A DNA stretch of 64,000 nucleotides from Planctomycetota bacterium. GTDB lineage: Bacteria; Planctomycetota; Planctomycetia; Pirellulales; Pirellulaceae. Below, piece by piece: positions 55,076 to 62,158 of the stretch. The notes under the pieces were generated by a model. It saw only the letters and a program-made list of their open reading frames with translations, ran no database searches and was not told the DNA's origin. Within the stretch, counting starts at the first letter, position 1; each line of letters opens with the position of its first letter. Position numbers and translations under genes: made by a program. The stretch lies in the NCBI GenBank assembly GCA_963204915.1, contig CAUJHS010000117.1, positions 310,001-374,000 of the forward strand, in the 5' to 3' direction.

Positions 55076-55660
55076 TTACACCAACATGCCAGCCCAAGCG
55101 AAGTAGATAATGGCTCCAATGGCGATGGGAATTCCGTAGGGGAGCAGCAACATCGAGCTTTTGCGCTCCGCCGCGATTTCCGCCAGTTGTGCGGGATTTC
55201 GAATGACCATGATTTCGTTCAGGATCATTTGCGCTTGCAGCGCGTGTTTGCGTAAGGCGCGGCGTCGGGCGGCCATGCCGATGGCCAAGACTCCGCCCAC
55301 CACGGCCGAGACGCAAAAGGCGTAAAAGGTGGCTTCGCCGTGGACCCAGGCGCCCACGCCCGCCAGCAACTTCACATCGCCGGCGCCCATCCCTCCGATG
55401 GCGTACGCGGGCAACAGCAGGGCCAGGCCGACCAGGGTTCCAAATAAGCTCATGCCCAGCGCGGTCCAAAGTCCGTCGCCCGAGACGTAGCCCGCCGCGG
55501 CGCTGTAGATCCACCCGCTGATGACCAGCGGAAAGGTCAGCCAGTTGGGCACGCGAAGTTGTTTGCCGTCGATCACGGCGGCGACCACAAGTACGACCGA
55601 GACGAACCACACCGGCCAATGGCTTGCCAGCGCCTCGCCGAAAGATTGCGTGTATTCCAT
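55076..55660 (-). CDS. cpaA: A24-type prepilin peptidase of the Tad system
   Basis: A 194-residue polytopic aspartyl protease of the A24A (TadV/CpaA) type. Catalytic Asp residues lie in AAVIDGKQLRVPNWLT and in GAGDVKLLAGVGAW (GxGD). Six helices are visible. It cleaves the short leader of Flp and TadE. It precedes the pilin in locus order and should be co-transcribed with flp. Confidence 0.9.
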   Translation of the reverse strand: MEYTQSFGEALASHWPVWFVSVVLVVAAVIDGKQLRVPNWLTFPLVISGWIYSAAAGYVSGDGLWTALGMSLFGTLVGLALLLPAYAIGGMGAGDVKLLAGVGAWVHGEATFYAFCVSAVVGGVLAIGMAARRRALRKHALQAQMILNEIMVIRNPAQLAEIAAERKSSMLLLPYGIPIAIGAIIYFAWAGMLV

Positions 55661-55681
55661 AGGGAAGCTCCTTGGTGATTT

Positions 55682-55792
55682 TTAGAACCGCAACGTCAGC
55701 AGGTAGCTCAGCAATGCTGCGGCCACGGTGAAACCATAGCACGCCATTTCCAGGGCGCCGGCCATCGCATCGGGAGGAACCAGGGGATACAT
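55682..55792 (-). CDS. 36-aa membrane micropeptide between flp and cpaA
   Basis: A small frame of 37 codons including the stop. The peptide begins MYPLVPPDAMAGALEM and continues with a single hydrophobic helix (FTVAAALLSYLLTL). It fills much of the ~370-base gap between the pilin and the peptidase genes, on the same strand. No ribosome site is obvious, so translation is uncertain. Small membrane peptides could assist pilus assembly, but nothing is known. Confidence 0.4.
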   Translation of the reverse strand: MYPLVPPDAMAGALEMACYGFTVAAALLSYLLTLRF

Positions 55793-56033
55793 AGATCGAG
55801 AGCCAGAATTCAGAGGTCAGGAATCGGAAGTCAGGCGGCGGGAGGGTTGACTGGGGGCCGTTTTCGCGTCGGAACGAGCGGGTCGCTCGCGTCAGGCCTT
55901 CCTGGCGCCGCGGCCTGATCCTTGCACGGGGACCGTAACCGGGTATGCACAAAACACCCCCGGCGCTCAGCCGGAGCGTCGGGGGTGCATCGCATGTCAG
56001 CCTAAATCGCGAGGGCTGAGCCTCGCCCGAGCT

Positions 56034-56228
56034 TTAGCTCGACGAGCTCGAAGCCGAGCCAAGTTGATTCGCGACATCGTTGAACGTTTGCTTGGCGTTC
56101 GTGCCGATGGTCGAAATCGCGGTCAAGCACACGATCACGATCAGCGCCAGCATCACGGCGTATTCCACCGCGGTTGGGCCGTCTTCAGAAACCAAAAAAT
56201 GACGCACGCTGTTGGCAAGACTCTTCAT
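56034..56228 (-). CDS. flp: Flp-family major pilin
   Basis: A 64-residue pilin. The start at 56228 has TGGAG five bases upstream. A short leader (MKSLANSVRHFLVSEDG) is followed by the Flp helix TAVEYAVMLALIVIVCLTAIS with the conserved Glu and Tyr, then NAKQTFNDVANQL and a Ser-rich end. Prepilin peptidase CpaA should cleave after Gly in SEDG. It is the first gene of the tad locus. Confidence 0.92.
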   Translation of the reverse strand: MKSLANSVRHFLVSEDGPTAVEYAVMLALIVIVCLTAISTIGTNAKQTFNDVANQLGSASSSSS

Positions 56229-56807
56229 ACAAAGCTCCATTTAGGCTGTGGATCGCCCGACGACACGCGACGGCGATCTTTGAAAAGGATGGGACAGGAC
56301 TCCTCCGACGCTGCGTCGCGGCGACGCCGGCCTGCCGTTCGCATCGGGCGAAGTCCTCAACATCACAAGATTCGCCTCTTCCTCTTCTTGCCTGGTGCAT
56401 CAGAAACTGCGCCGCATGCACGCACGCGACGACTTCTCCGACACCCTTTCGGCAGCCAGGCTGCCGCGACAAGCCACGCTTGCCTCGGCCCTTAGCTTTG
56501 CGCGCCGGCCTTGCGACCGGGTTGCCCTTTCGAGGATGGGAGGCGGCAGGCCTCTCACAACGTGGTACGAACCGGCATTTGCTTGCCCCTGCACAAGTTC
56601 GTTCCGCGGTAAGGAGTTGCGTTCACTCTCGCACTTCCCTTACAACGAAAACCTAGGTCAGAACGCCCCGGTGTCAAATTGCGGGCTTGAGAAAAACTTG
56701 CAAGATTTTTCAAAAGTCTTTCCCCGAGCGCCGGAAAGCTCGGCGGCATGTTGTTTGCACCATGCGTGGCCGGTTACGATGACCAAGAGTTCCGGGAAAC
56801 GAACACC
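56229..56807. other. Large intergenic region upstream of flp
   Basis: 579 bases between the divergent flp and APP1-like genes. It must hold both promoters. A TTGACA on the minus strand (near 56673-56678) has only a weak -10 partner. Open frames here are short and overlapping with no family resemblance. Confidence 0.4.
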
Positions 56808-57968
56808 ATGCCGCGCCTGCTAAATACTGCGAAAACCGCGGTTCATCAGCCCTTACGGTTAATGGAGCATCGGTACGATACGCTCAAGTGGCGTCTAAAA
56901 CGCCGGTTCGGGTGGATCGATCCAATGCACATCATGCCTTATCGCGGATTTGGCAACCGAATTTCGGTGTCGATCTCGGGGCGCGTGCTGGAAGCCAAAG
57001 ACGTGGGAAGTCCGAAGGAGGACGCCCCCTGGTGGAAAAACGTGCGCGCCATGATTAATCGCTTCGCCAGCGACGAAGCCCCCGGCGCCGTGGTGCGGGC
57101 CGAGTTTCAAGGTCAGGCTCAAGAAACCATCACCGATGACGAAGGCTATTTCTCGTTCGAGTTTCCCATTCGCCGCCCCTTGCCCGAAGAACGGCTGTGG
57201 CATCGCGTGGCCTTGACGCTCATCGACGCGAATAAGTCCGGCCCCACCGTGCCCGAGGCGGAAGGACTGGTGCTGGTCCCCTCGCGGCGCAGCCGGTTTG
57301 GCGTTATCAGCGATATTGACGACACCGTGATGTACAGCAACGCCACGAACTTCTGGCGGATGGCCAAACTCACGTTCTTGAACAACGCCCGCACCCGCAA
57401 ACCGTTTGAAGGCGTGGCGGCGTTTTATCGGGCGCTGCACGCTGGGCCGGAAGGAGATCACTCGAATCCGTTCTTTTACGTGTCGAGCAGCCCTTGGAAC
57501 ATTTATGACTTGATTCACGACTTTCTCGACCTGAACGGCATTCCGCTCGGCCCGATCCTGCTGCGCGACCTGGGGGTAGACAAGCAAAAGTTCATTAAAG
57601 AAGGGCATGAACATAAGCTGGAGAAGATCGAGCAGATTTTGAGCGTCGTGACCGACCTGCCGTTCCTGCTGATTGGCGATTCGGGGCAAGACGACCCCAA
57701 GTTGTACCGCGAAGCGATCCGCCGCTTTCCCGGACGCATCGCGGCAATTTACATTCGCGATGTGGCGGAAAGCCGCCGCACCGAAGTGGCGCAGCTCATT
57801 CAGGAAGCGCAAGCCGATGGCGTCGAAATGGTGTTGGCCGCCGATAGCTACATGGCGGCCCAACACGCCGCCGACCGCGGGTTCATCCGTCGCGACTCGC
57901 TCGATCTGATTCGCCACGAACGCCACGACGACCAGCACGCCCCCGAATCGGTCCGCCCCACGGTGTAA
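56808..57968 (+). CDS. APP1-type phosphatase (DUF2183)
   Basis: A 386-residue protein. The catalytic HAD-like motif is ISDIDDTVMYSN (DxDxT), then FFYVSSSPWNIYD, and GDSGQDDPKLY near the end, the pattern of the APP1 phosphatidate phosphatase catalytic domain (DUF2183). The N-terminal half has a beta domain (RISVSISGRVLEAKD, GYFSFEFPIRRP). Start 56808 (MPRLLNT) is preferred over an upstream in-frame ATG. Cytoplasmic, no signal. The yeast APP1 enzyme dephosphorylates phosphatidate; the bacterial substrate is unknown. Confidence 0.9.
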   Translation: MPRLLNTAKTAVHQPLRLMEHRYDTLKWRLKRRFGWIDPMHIMPYRGFGNRISVSISGRVLEAKDVGSPKEDAPWWKNVRAMINRFASDEAPGAVVRAEFQGQAQETITDDEGYFSFEFPIRRPLPEERLWHRVALTLIDANKSGPTVPEAEGLVLVPSRRSRFGVISDIDDTVMYSNATNFWRMAKLTFLNNARTRKPFEGVAAFYRALHAGPEGDHSNPFFYVSSSPWNIYDLIHDFLDLNGIPLGPILLRDLGVDKQKFIKEGHEHKLEKIEQILSVVTDLPFLLIGDSGQDDPKLYREAIRRFPGRIAAIYIRDVAESRRTEVAQLIQEAQADGVEMVLAADSYMAAQHAADRGFIRRDSLDLIRHERHDDQHAPESVRPTV

Positions 57969-58335
57969 GAAGGCTGGCAACCTCGGTCCGCAAGTCACGC
58001 GGTCCTTCGTTTCACCGCTCCCCAGCGGGGGGCGCGTCGGCGCGACGCTTCAACTTCGTGCCTGAAAAAGCGCTCTTCCCCGAACCCTCCAGTGCCGCAA
58101 TCCCGGCAGCGGTTAACCCTCGCCGGACGCGCCGCCTTCCTGCATGCAAACCACCCACAAGTGGTGCATTGTCGTGATTCGCCATGGTTTCGCGGTGTCT
58201 TGGAGAGAGCGTCCGCGGGCCATGGCTGTAACAATGCGCCCCGTCGTGCGCTGAAAAGAGCGTGGCCGGGATGAAAACGTGGCCGGGACGAAGACTCGAT
58301 CCGCATTATCACGAAAGAGCACAAAGGATCGATCC
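57969..58335. repeat. Intergenic region with a divergent 42.3-kb-type repeat arm
   Basis: 367 bases. An arm related to the perfect inverted repeat (TTCACCGCTCCCCAGCGGGG and following) is at 58011-58036. The minus-strand frame at 58113-58322 is not convincing. Confidence 0.45.
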
Positions 58336-58548
58336 GTGGTTCGATTAACTCAAACGGCGGTCAAGCATCGCGCCCCTGACGCGAGCACCGCCTCTGATAA
58401 CGCTTATCGCTTGTTTTGGCGGATGCGCGCCTCTAGCCCATGGCGACGCGAGGTGTTCACTTCGCGCGAAGAAGCGTTCGACCGTTTCTTTTACCTGTTG
58501 GGCAAGGGAATCGAGATCCGCTGGGGGCAGGCGGAAACAAGTCGCTAA
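58336..58548 (+). CDS. Small conserved-looking protein
   Basis: A 70-residue protein. The GTG at 58336 has AAGGA seven bases upstream, a good ribosome site. It contains NAYRLFWRMRASSPWRREVFTSREEAFDRFFYLLGKG, which is amphipathic and well formed. Upstream in-frame residues look like leader DNA. No family recognised. It ends just before the bidirectional terminator. Confidence 0.5.
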   Translation: MVRLTQTAVKHRAPDASTASDNAYRLFWRMRASSPWRREVFTSREEAFDRFFYLLGKGIEIRWGQAETSR

Positions 58549-58592
58549 CCCGTGGGCGGCGCGCTGCGTGCGCCGCAACCTTTCGACAAACG

Positions 58593-58637
58593 AAAAAACG
58601 CACTCGGCAGGCCATCGTGGCGCCGAGTGCGTTTTTT
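58593..58637. terminator. Bidirectional terminator
   Basis: Perfect 16-base arms (AAAAAACGCACTCGGC at 58593-58608, its complement at 58622-58637), 13-base loop. A-run on one side and T-run on the other, so it can stop transcription from both the plus-strand small gene and the minus-strand haem protein gene. Confidence 0.85.
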
Positions 58638-58678
58638 GTTTCTTTCGTCCCGGTTGCGCTGCGCGCAAGTTCAGGCCG

Positions 58679-59257
58679 CTATTCGATGGGAATCTGGTAG
58701 CTGATGGCCCCGATCGGCTCGCCCTTCTTGGCGTCGCTGTAGTGCGGGTGGCACATCGTGCATTTTTGCAGGACTACGGGCACGGGCGTCATCACGCGCA
58801 AGACCGGCTTGCCTTCTTTGTACTCGATGACTTCGACTTGCGCTTTGCCCTTCTTGAGCGCTTCGATGGCTCCTTTTTCAAACGCGTCTTTGGCCACGTT
58901 TTCCGCGTCGTAGGGGTCGCCCGTGGCGTCGAGCAAACGCACGTTGTGGTAACCTTTGTCCGAGATGGTTTGGAACAGCAGCACGGCTGCGGCGCCGGCG
59001 GCGAAATCGTCTTCGTCGTTCACATACTTGTCGGTCACCAGGACGATGACATTTTTGTAAACGTCGTCAAGCATTTGCGCCGTTTTGCGGGCGCGAGCCA
59101 CCGCTTTTTCGTCCACTTTCTGGGCGTCCGCGGCAGGCTTGGCGTCGGCCGCAGGGGCCGCTTTGTCGTCGGCCTGCGAGGCGAGCGGTGCGCTAACTAG
59201 CGCGGTCAGGCCCAAAGCCGCCAAAACCAGGGCTGCAAGGCTGTGGGTTCGTTTCAT
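58679..59257 (-). CDS. Tll0287-like (DUF3365) haem protein
   Basis: A 192-residue exported protein. The ATG at 59257 has AGGAG upstream and a signal peptide (LAALVLAALGLTALVSAPLAS). The haem motif is CTMCH near the C-terminus, after LRVMTPVPVVLQK, typical of the DUF3365/Tll0287-like haem-PAS family. An Ala/Asp-rich linker follows the signal. In this locus, a periplasmic haem sensor or electron carrier for NO or oxygen seems possible. It lies downstream of the NsrR-like gene on the same strand. Confidence 0.85.
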   Translation of the reverse strand: MKRTHSLAALVLAALGLTALVSAPLASQADDKAAPAADAKPAADAQKVDEKAVARARKTAQMLDDVYKNVIVLVTDKYVNDEDDFAAGAAAVLLFQTISDKGYHNVRLLDATGDPYDAENVAKDAFEKGAIEALKKGKAQVEVIEYKEGKPVLRVMTPVPVVLQKCTMCHPHYSDAKKGEPIGAISYQIPIE

Positions 59258-59384
59258 TCGTTGCTCCTGTGGGGGTAAGAAAAAGACATTCACGAACACG
59301 GTTTTTCGCTTTCCGGCGCCAGTGCGGCGAACGGGAGAAGTCGATCCGGCGGATCGGCTCATGCAGCGCAGAAAAGCGATTCGC

Positions 59385-59822
59385 TCATAGGTTATTGCGC
59401 GCCGCGACCACGGTTTGTGACTCGCGGCGTGTCGGTAAGACTTCCGCCAGCGTGACCCCGTGAAGGAATTCGCGCTGGATGCGCTCGGCTTCGCTCAGCA
59501 CATTGCGCAACTTGCAAAACGGCTGGATGGCGCACAGGTTGTCGATCTCGACGCAGTCCAGCAAACGCATATTCCCTTCAAACGCGAGGATCACCTCGCC
59601 AAGCCGAATGTCCTGGGGTGAACGACTCAGTTCGACCCCGCCGCCCACGCCGCGCACACTCCGAACGTAGCCCAGGCGCGCCAGTTGGTTCACCACTTTG
59701 GCGATGTGCGCCGCGGAGACGTTATAGAATTCGGCGATTTTCCCGACGGTCGAGCGCTCCTCCTGCATGGCGAGGAAAATGAGCGAGCGCAGGGCGTAAT
59801 CCGTTTGTAAATCGAGTCTCAT
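59385..59822 (-). CDS. Rrf2-family repressor, NsrR-like
   Basis: A 145-residue transcription factor. The N-terminal wHTH region is standard (YALRSLIFLAM, STVGKIAEFYNVSAAHIAKVVNQLARLGYV, GVGGGVELSR). Cys90, Cys97 and Cys103 (DCVEIDNLCAIQPFC) and Asp8 match the ligand set of NsrR, which senses NO through its iron-sulfur cluster. The adjacent divergent nnrS and norB genes support an NO-responsive role. Start at 59822 lacks a clear ribosome site. Confidence 0.85.
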   Translation of the reverse strand: MRLDLQTDYALRSLIFLAMQEERSTVGKIAEFYNVSAAHIAKVVNQLARLGYVRSVRGVGGGVELSRSPQDIRLGEVILAFEGNMRLLDCVEIDNLCAIQPFCKLRNVLSEAERIQREFLHGVTLAEVLPTRRESQTVVAARNNL

Positions 59823-59992
59823 CTTGAAATATGCGAAAGATGTATCAATAATGCCGCTTTAATCTTTTAGTCCAGGTTCACGGCCTTGTCAATCAAACCG
59901 CGGCAACAGGCGCCGGGAGCAACCCACGATGGCTTCGAGACGGCCGGTCCAGCACGAGCAGGAAAAAAACTCAACTTCTTCCCCTTCAGGAC

Positions 59993-60020
59993 TTGCCAGG
60001 AAAGCGTCGAACTTTATAAT
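59993..60020 (+). promoter_or_regulatory. Sigma-70-like promoter of nnrS
   Basis: TTGCCA at 59993-59998, 16-base spacer, perfect TATAAT at 60015-60020. Transcription would start near 60027. Confidence 0.6.
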
Positions 60021-60022
60021 TT

Positions 60023-60044
60023 GGATAAACATATCCATTTATCC
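60023..60044 (+). promoter_or_regulatory. Candidate operator over the nnrS start site
   Basis: Palindrome GGATAAA-N8-TTTATCC with a nested TATCC, directly after the -10 box. Position overlaps the transcription start, typical of a repressor site. NsrR is the obvious candidate, but the sequence does not match the E. coli NsrR consensus. Confidence 0.45.
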
Positions 60045-60065
60045 TGAATTGCGAAGGGGAAGCCC

Positions 60066-61925
60066 ATGATCGCCTCACGCGATTGGCCGGATCAAGACAC
60101 CTTAATCCCCGATTTGCTGTCCCAAACGCCGCAGGCGCGCCAGGTCTTGGACCGTTATGGGTTGCGAGGTTGCGGCGGAGAAAACGGCCCGCACGAGACC
60201 TTAGGCTTCTTCGCCCGCGCCCATGACGTTCCGGTGCAGCAATTGCTGGACGATGTGCGAGCGCACCGGGCGCCGCCCGCACCGCAGGCAGCCGTTCCCC
60301 TCGGGGCGGCGCGCGTCAGCGTGGGCGACACGATTTATCGCCCTTTTTTCAAAGCGGGCATCGCCACGGTGCTCACGATGGGGGCGGTATGGGGCGCCTG
60401 GCTACTCGTGCGCATCGCGTGGAGCGGCTCGTTCACCGCCGTCGGAATTCACGAAGTGAACGCCCATGGCCATGCGCAAATTTTTGGCTGGATTGGATTA
60501 TTCGTGATGGGGTTCGCCTATCAGGCGTTCCCGCGCTTTAAGCATGTCGAACTGTCGCATCCGCGCGTCGCATACGCCACGTTATGGATGATGTTGATCG
60601 GTCTGGTGGTGCGATCCAGTGCGCAACTCGCGGCGGGCGCCACGTGGGCCTGGTGGCTCGCGGCGTCCGCCTCGACGCTGGAAACCGCCGCCGTTTTGCT
60701 GTTCGTGGGCATTCTGATCGCCACGTGGCGGCAAAGCGGCAAAGCGTTGGCGTATTACGATTACTACATCGCCGCCGCGCTCGGGTGGTTCGTCGTACAG
60801 GCCGTATACGAGAGCGTTTATCTGGCCGCCACGATGACCGTTTCCGGTGAGTGGCTGCTCGCTTTGGTTTCAACCTGGCAAGCTCCGCTGCGCGATGTGC
60901 AAATTCACGGCTTCGGGCTGATGATGGTGCTCGGCGTGAGCCAACGCATTTTCCACCACTTTTACAACCTGCCCGAGCCGAACCGGCGTGTGAGTTTGAC
61001 GTTGCTGCCAGTGTTGAACCTGGCCGTGATCGGTGAGATCGCCGGCCTGTTTCTGATGCGGGCGCATCATCACGCCTGGGCCGGGTTGTGGTATGTCTCG
61101 GTGGTCGTATTGACTGCCGGCGTAGCCGTGCTGGTGGGGAACTGGCGCTTAGGCAGTCGGGCGAGCGACGTGGACCGCAGCCTCAAGTTTCTCCGCATGG
61201 CGTACGTGTGGTTGTTCATTTCGCTGGGAATGTTAGTCGCGCTGCCGGTGTATCAATACGGGTTGTTAGCGTATTTGGCGCCGCACAGCGAAGCGGTGCA
61301 ACTTGGTTTTTCGCATGCCTTCTATGGCGCGACGCGTCACGCCATTACCGTGGGCTTTCTCAGTTTGATGATCGTGGGCGTCGCGGCAAAGGTCGTTCCC
61401 ACGCTCAACGGTGTGAACCCACGCGTGCTTTCCTCGCTATGGGCGCCATTTTTGCTTATCAACCTGGGTTGCGCGCTGCGGGTGTTTGGACAAACGCTGA
61501 CCGACTTTGTCCCGCACGCGTTCCCGGTCGCCGGTGTGAGCGGCCTCTTGGAGGTTTCGGGCCTGGCGATCTGGGGCGTTCACCTGTGGTGTGTGATGAA
61601 CAGCCGCGTTTCGCTCCGTCAGTCATCGACGTTGTCGGCGCCAGCACTGGGTGCGCCGGTGCGGGCCGAACACGGCGTAGGCGCCGTACTCGAACAACGG
61701 CCCGAACTGTTAGAGGTGTTTCTCGAACACGGTTTCTCGACACTGGCCAAACCCCACCTGCGCGCCACGATTGCACGGGTCGTGACCATCGAGCAAGCTT
61801 GCCGACGCAAGGAGGTCGACCTGACGGCGTTTCTGACCGCGTTGAACCGTCGCTCACCGCCTTCCATGGCAGCGTGTTCGCCGGTGTTCATCCCTCGCGA
61901 AGCGATTCAAATTGCGAAGCGTTAA
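60066..61925 (+). CDS. nnrS: NnrS-family membrane protein with DUF1858-like domains at both ends
   Basis: A 619-residue protein. The middle ~400 residues are the NnrS type with ten or more helices and conserved His (GIHEVNAHGHAQIFGWIGLFVMGFAYQAFPR; QIHGFGLMMVLGVSQRIFHHFY; HAFYGATRHAITVGFLSLMIVGVAAKVVPTL). The first ~65 residues (LIPDLLSQTPQARQVLDRYGLRGCGG) and last ~85 (VGAVLEQRPELLEVFLEHGFSTLAKP) look like DUF1858, a small domain often paired with hemerythrin/ScdA proteins in NO or Fe-S repair. NnrS protects against NO stress. Ribosome site AAGGGGA is six bases before the ATG. Confidence 0.85.
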   Translation: MIASRDWPDQDTLIPDLLSQTPQARQVLDRYGLRGCGGENGPHETLGFFARAHDVPVQQLLDDVRAHRAPPAPQAAVPLGAARVSVGDTIYRPFFKAGIATVLTMGAVWGAWLLVRIAWSGSFTAVGIHEVNAHGHAQIFGWIGLFVMGFAYQAFPRFKHVELSHPRVAYATLWMMLIGLVVRSSAQLAAGATWAWWLAASASTLETAAVLLFVGILIATWRQSGKALAYYDYYIAAALGWFVVQAVYESVYLAATMTVSGEWLLALVSTWQAPLRDVQIHGFGLMMVLGVSQRIFHHFYNLPEPNRRVSLTLLPVLNLAVIGEIAGLFLMRAHHHAWAGLWYVSVVVLTAGVAVLVGNWRLGSRASDVDRSLKFLRMAYVWLFISLGMLVALPVYQYGLLAYLAPHSEAVQLGFSHAFYGATRHAITVGFLSLMIVGVAAKVVPTLNGVNPRVLSSLWAPFLLINLGCALRVFGQTLTDFVPHAFPVAGVSGLLEVSGLAIWGVHLWCVMNSRVSLRQSSTLSAPALGAPVRAEHGVGAVLEQRPELLEVFLEHGFSTLAKPHLRATIARVVTIEQACRRKEVDLTAFLTALNRRSPPSMAACSPVFIPREAIQIAKR

Positions 61926-62158
61926 GCCGCCATGTTTCATGCACCACAACTTTTTCAGAGCGGACAACACGCTCCGCGCGATGCACTTCCGCAAGTGGTC
62001 AACGTCCTTCGTGCGCCGCAGGAACCGCCTGGCGCAAGGAGGTCGTCAGCAGCGATTGCGGCGCAAGGAGCGCGCCGCGCGATTGGCCGGATTTGCACGA
62101 AGTGCGCCGGCGACTTGATCCCCCACACCCTTTTTGTCTTTCCTTTTGAGGAGCCGCA

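Larger units (their letters stand above)
59823..60065. promoter_or_regulatory. Divergent control region of the NO module
   Basis: 243 bases between the repressor and nnrS. Holds the nnrS promoter at 59993-60020, a palindrome at 60023-60044 and, next to the repressor start, an inverted pair CATCTT-N11-AAGATG (59820-59842). Confidence 0.5.

Noticed and set aside
56395-56823. Plus-strand frame of 142 codons upstream of the APP1 gene
   Set aside because: Different frame from the gene and overlaps it; amino-acid composition not protein-like.
58113-58322. 69-codon minus-strand frame
   Set aside because: No supporting motif; appears to read through intergenic repeat DNA.
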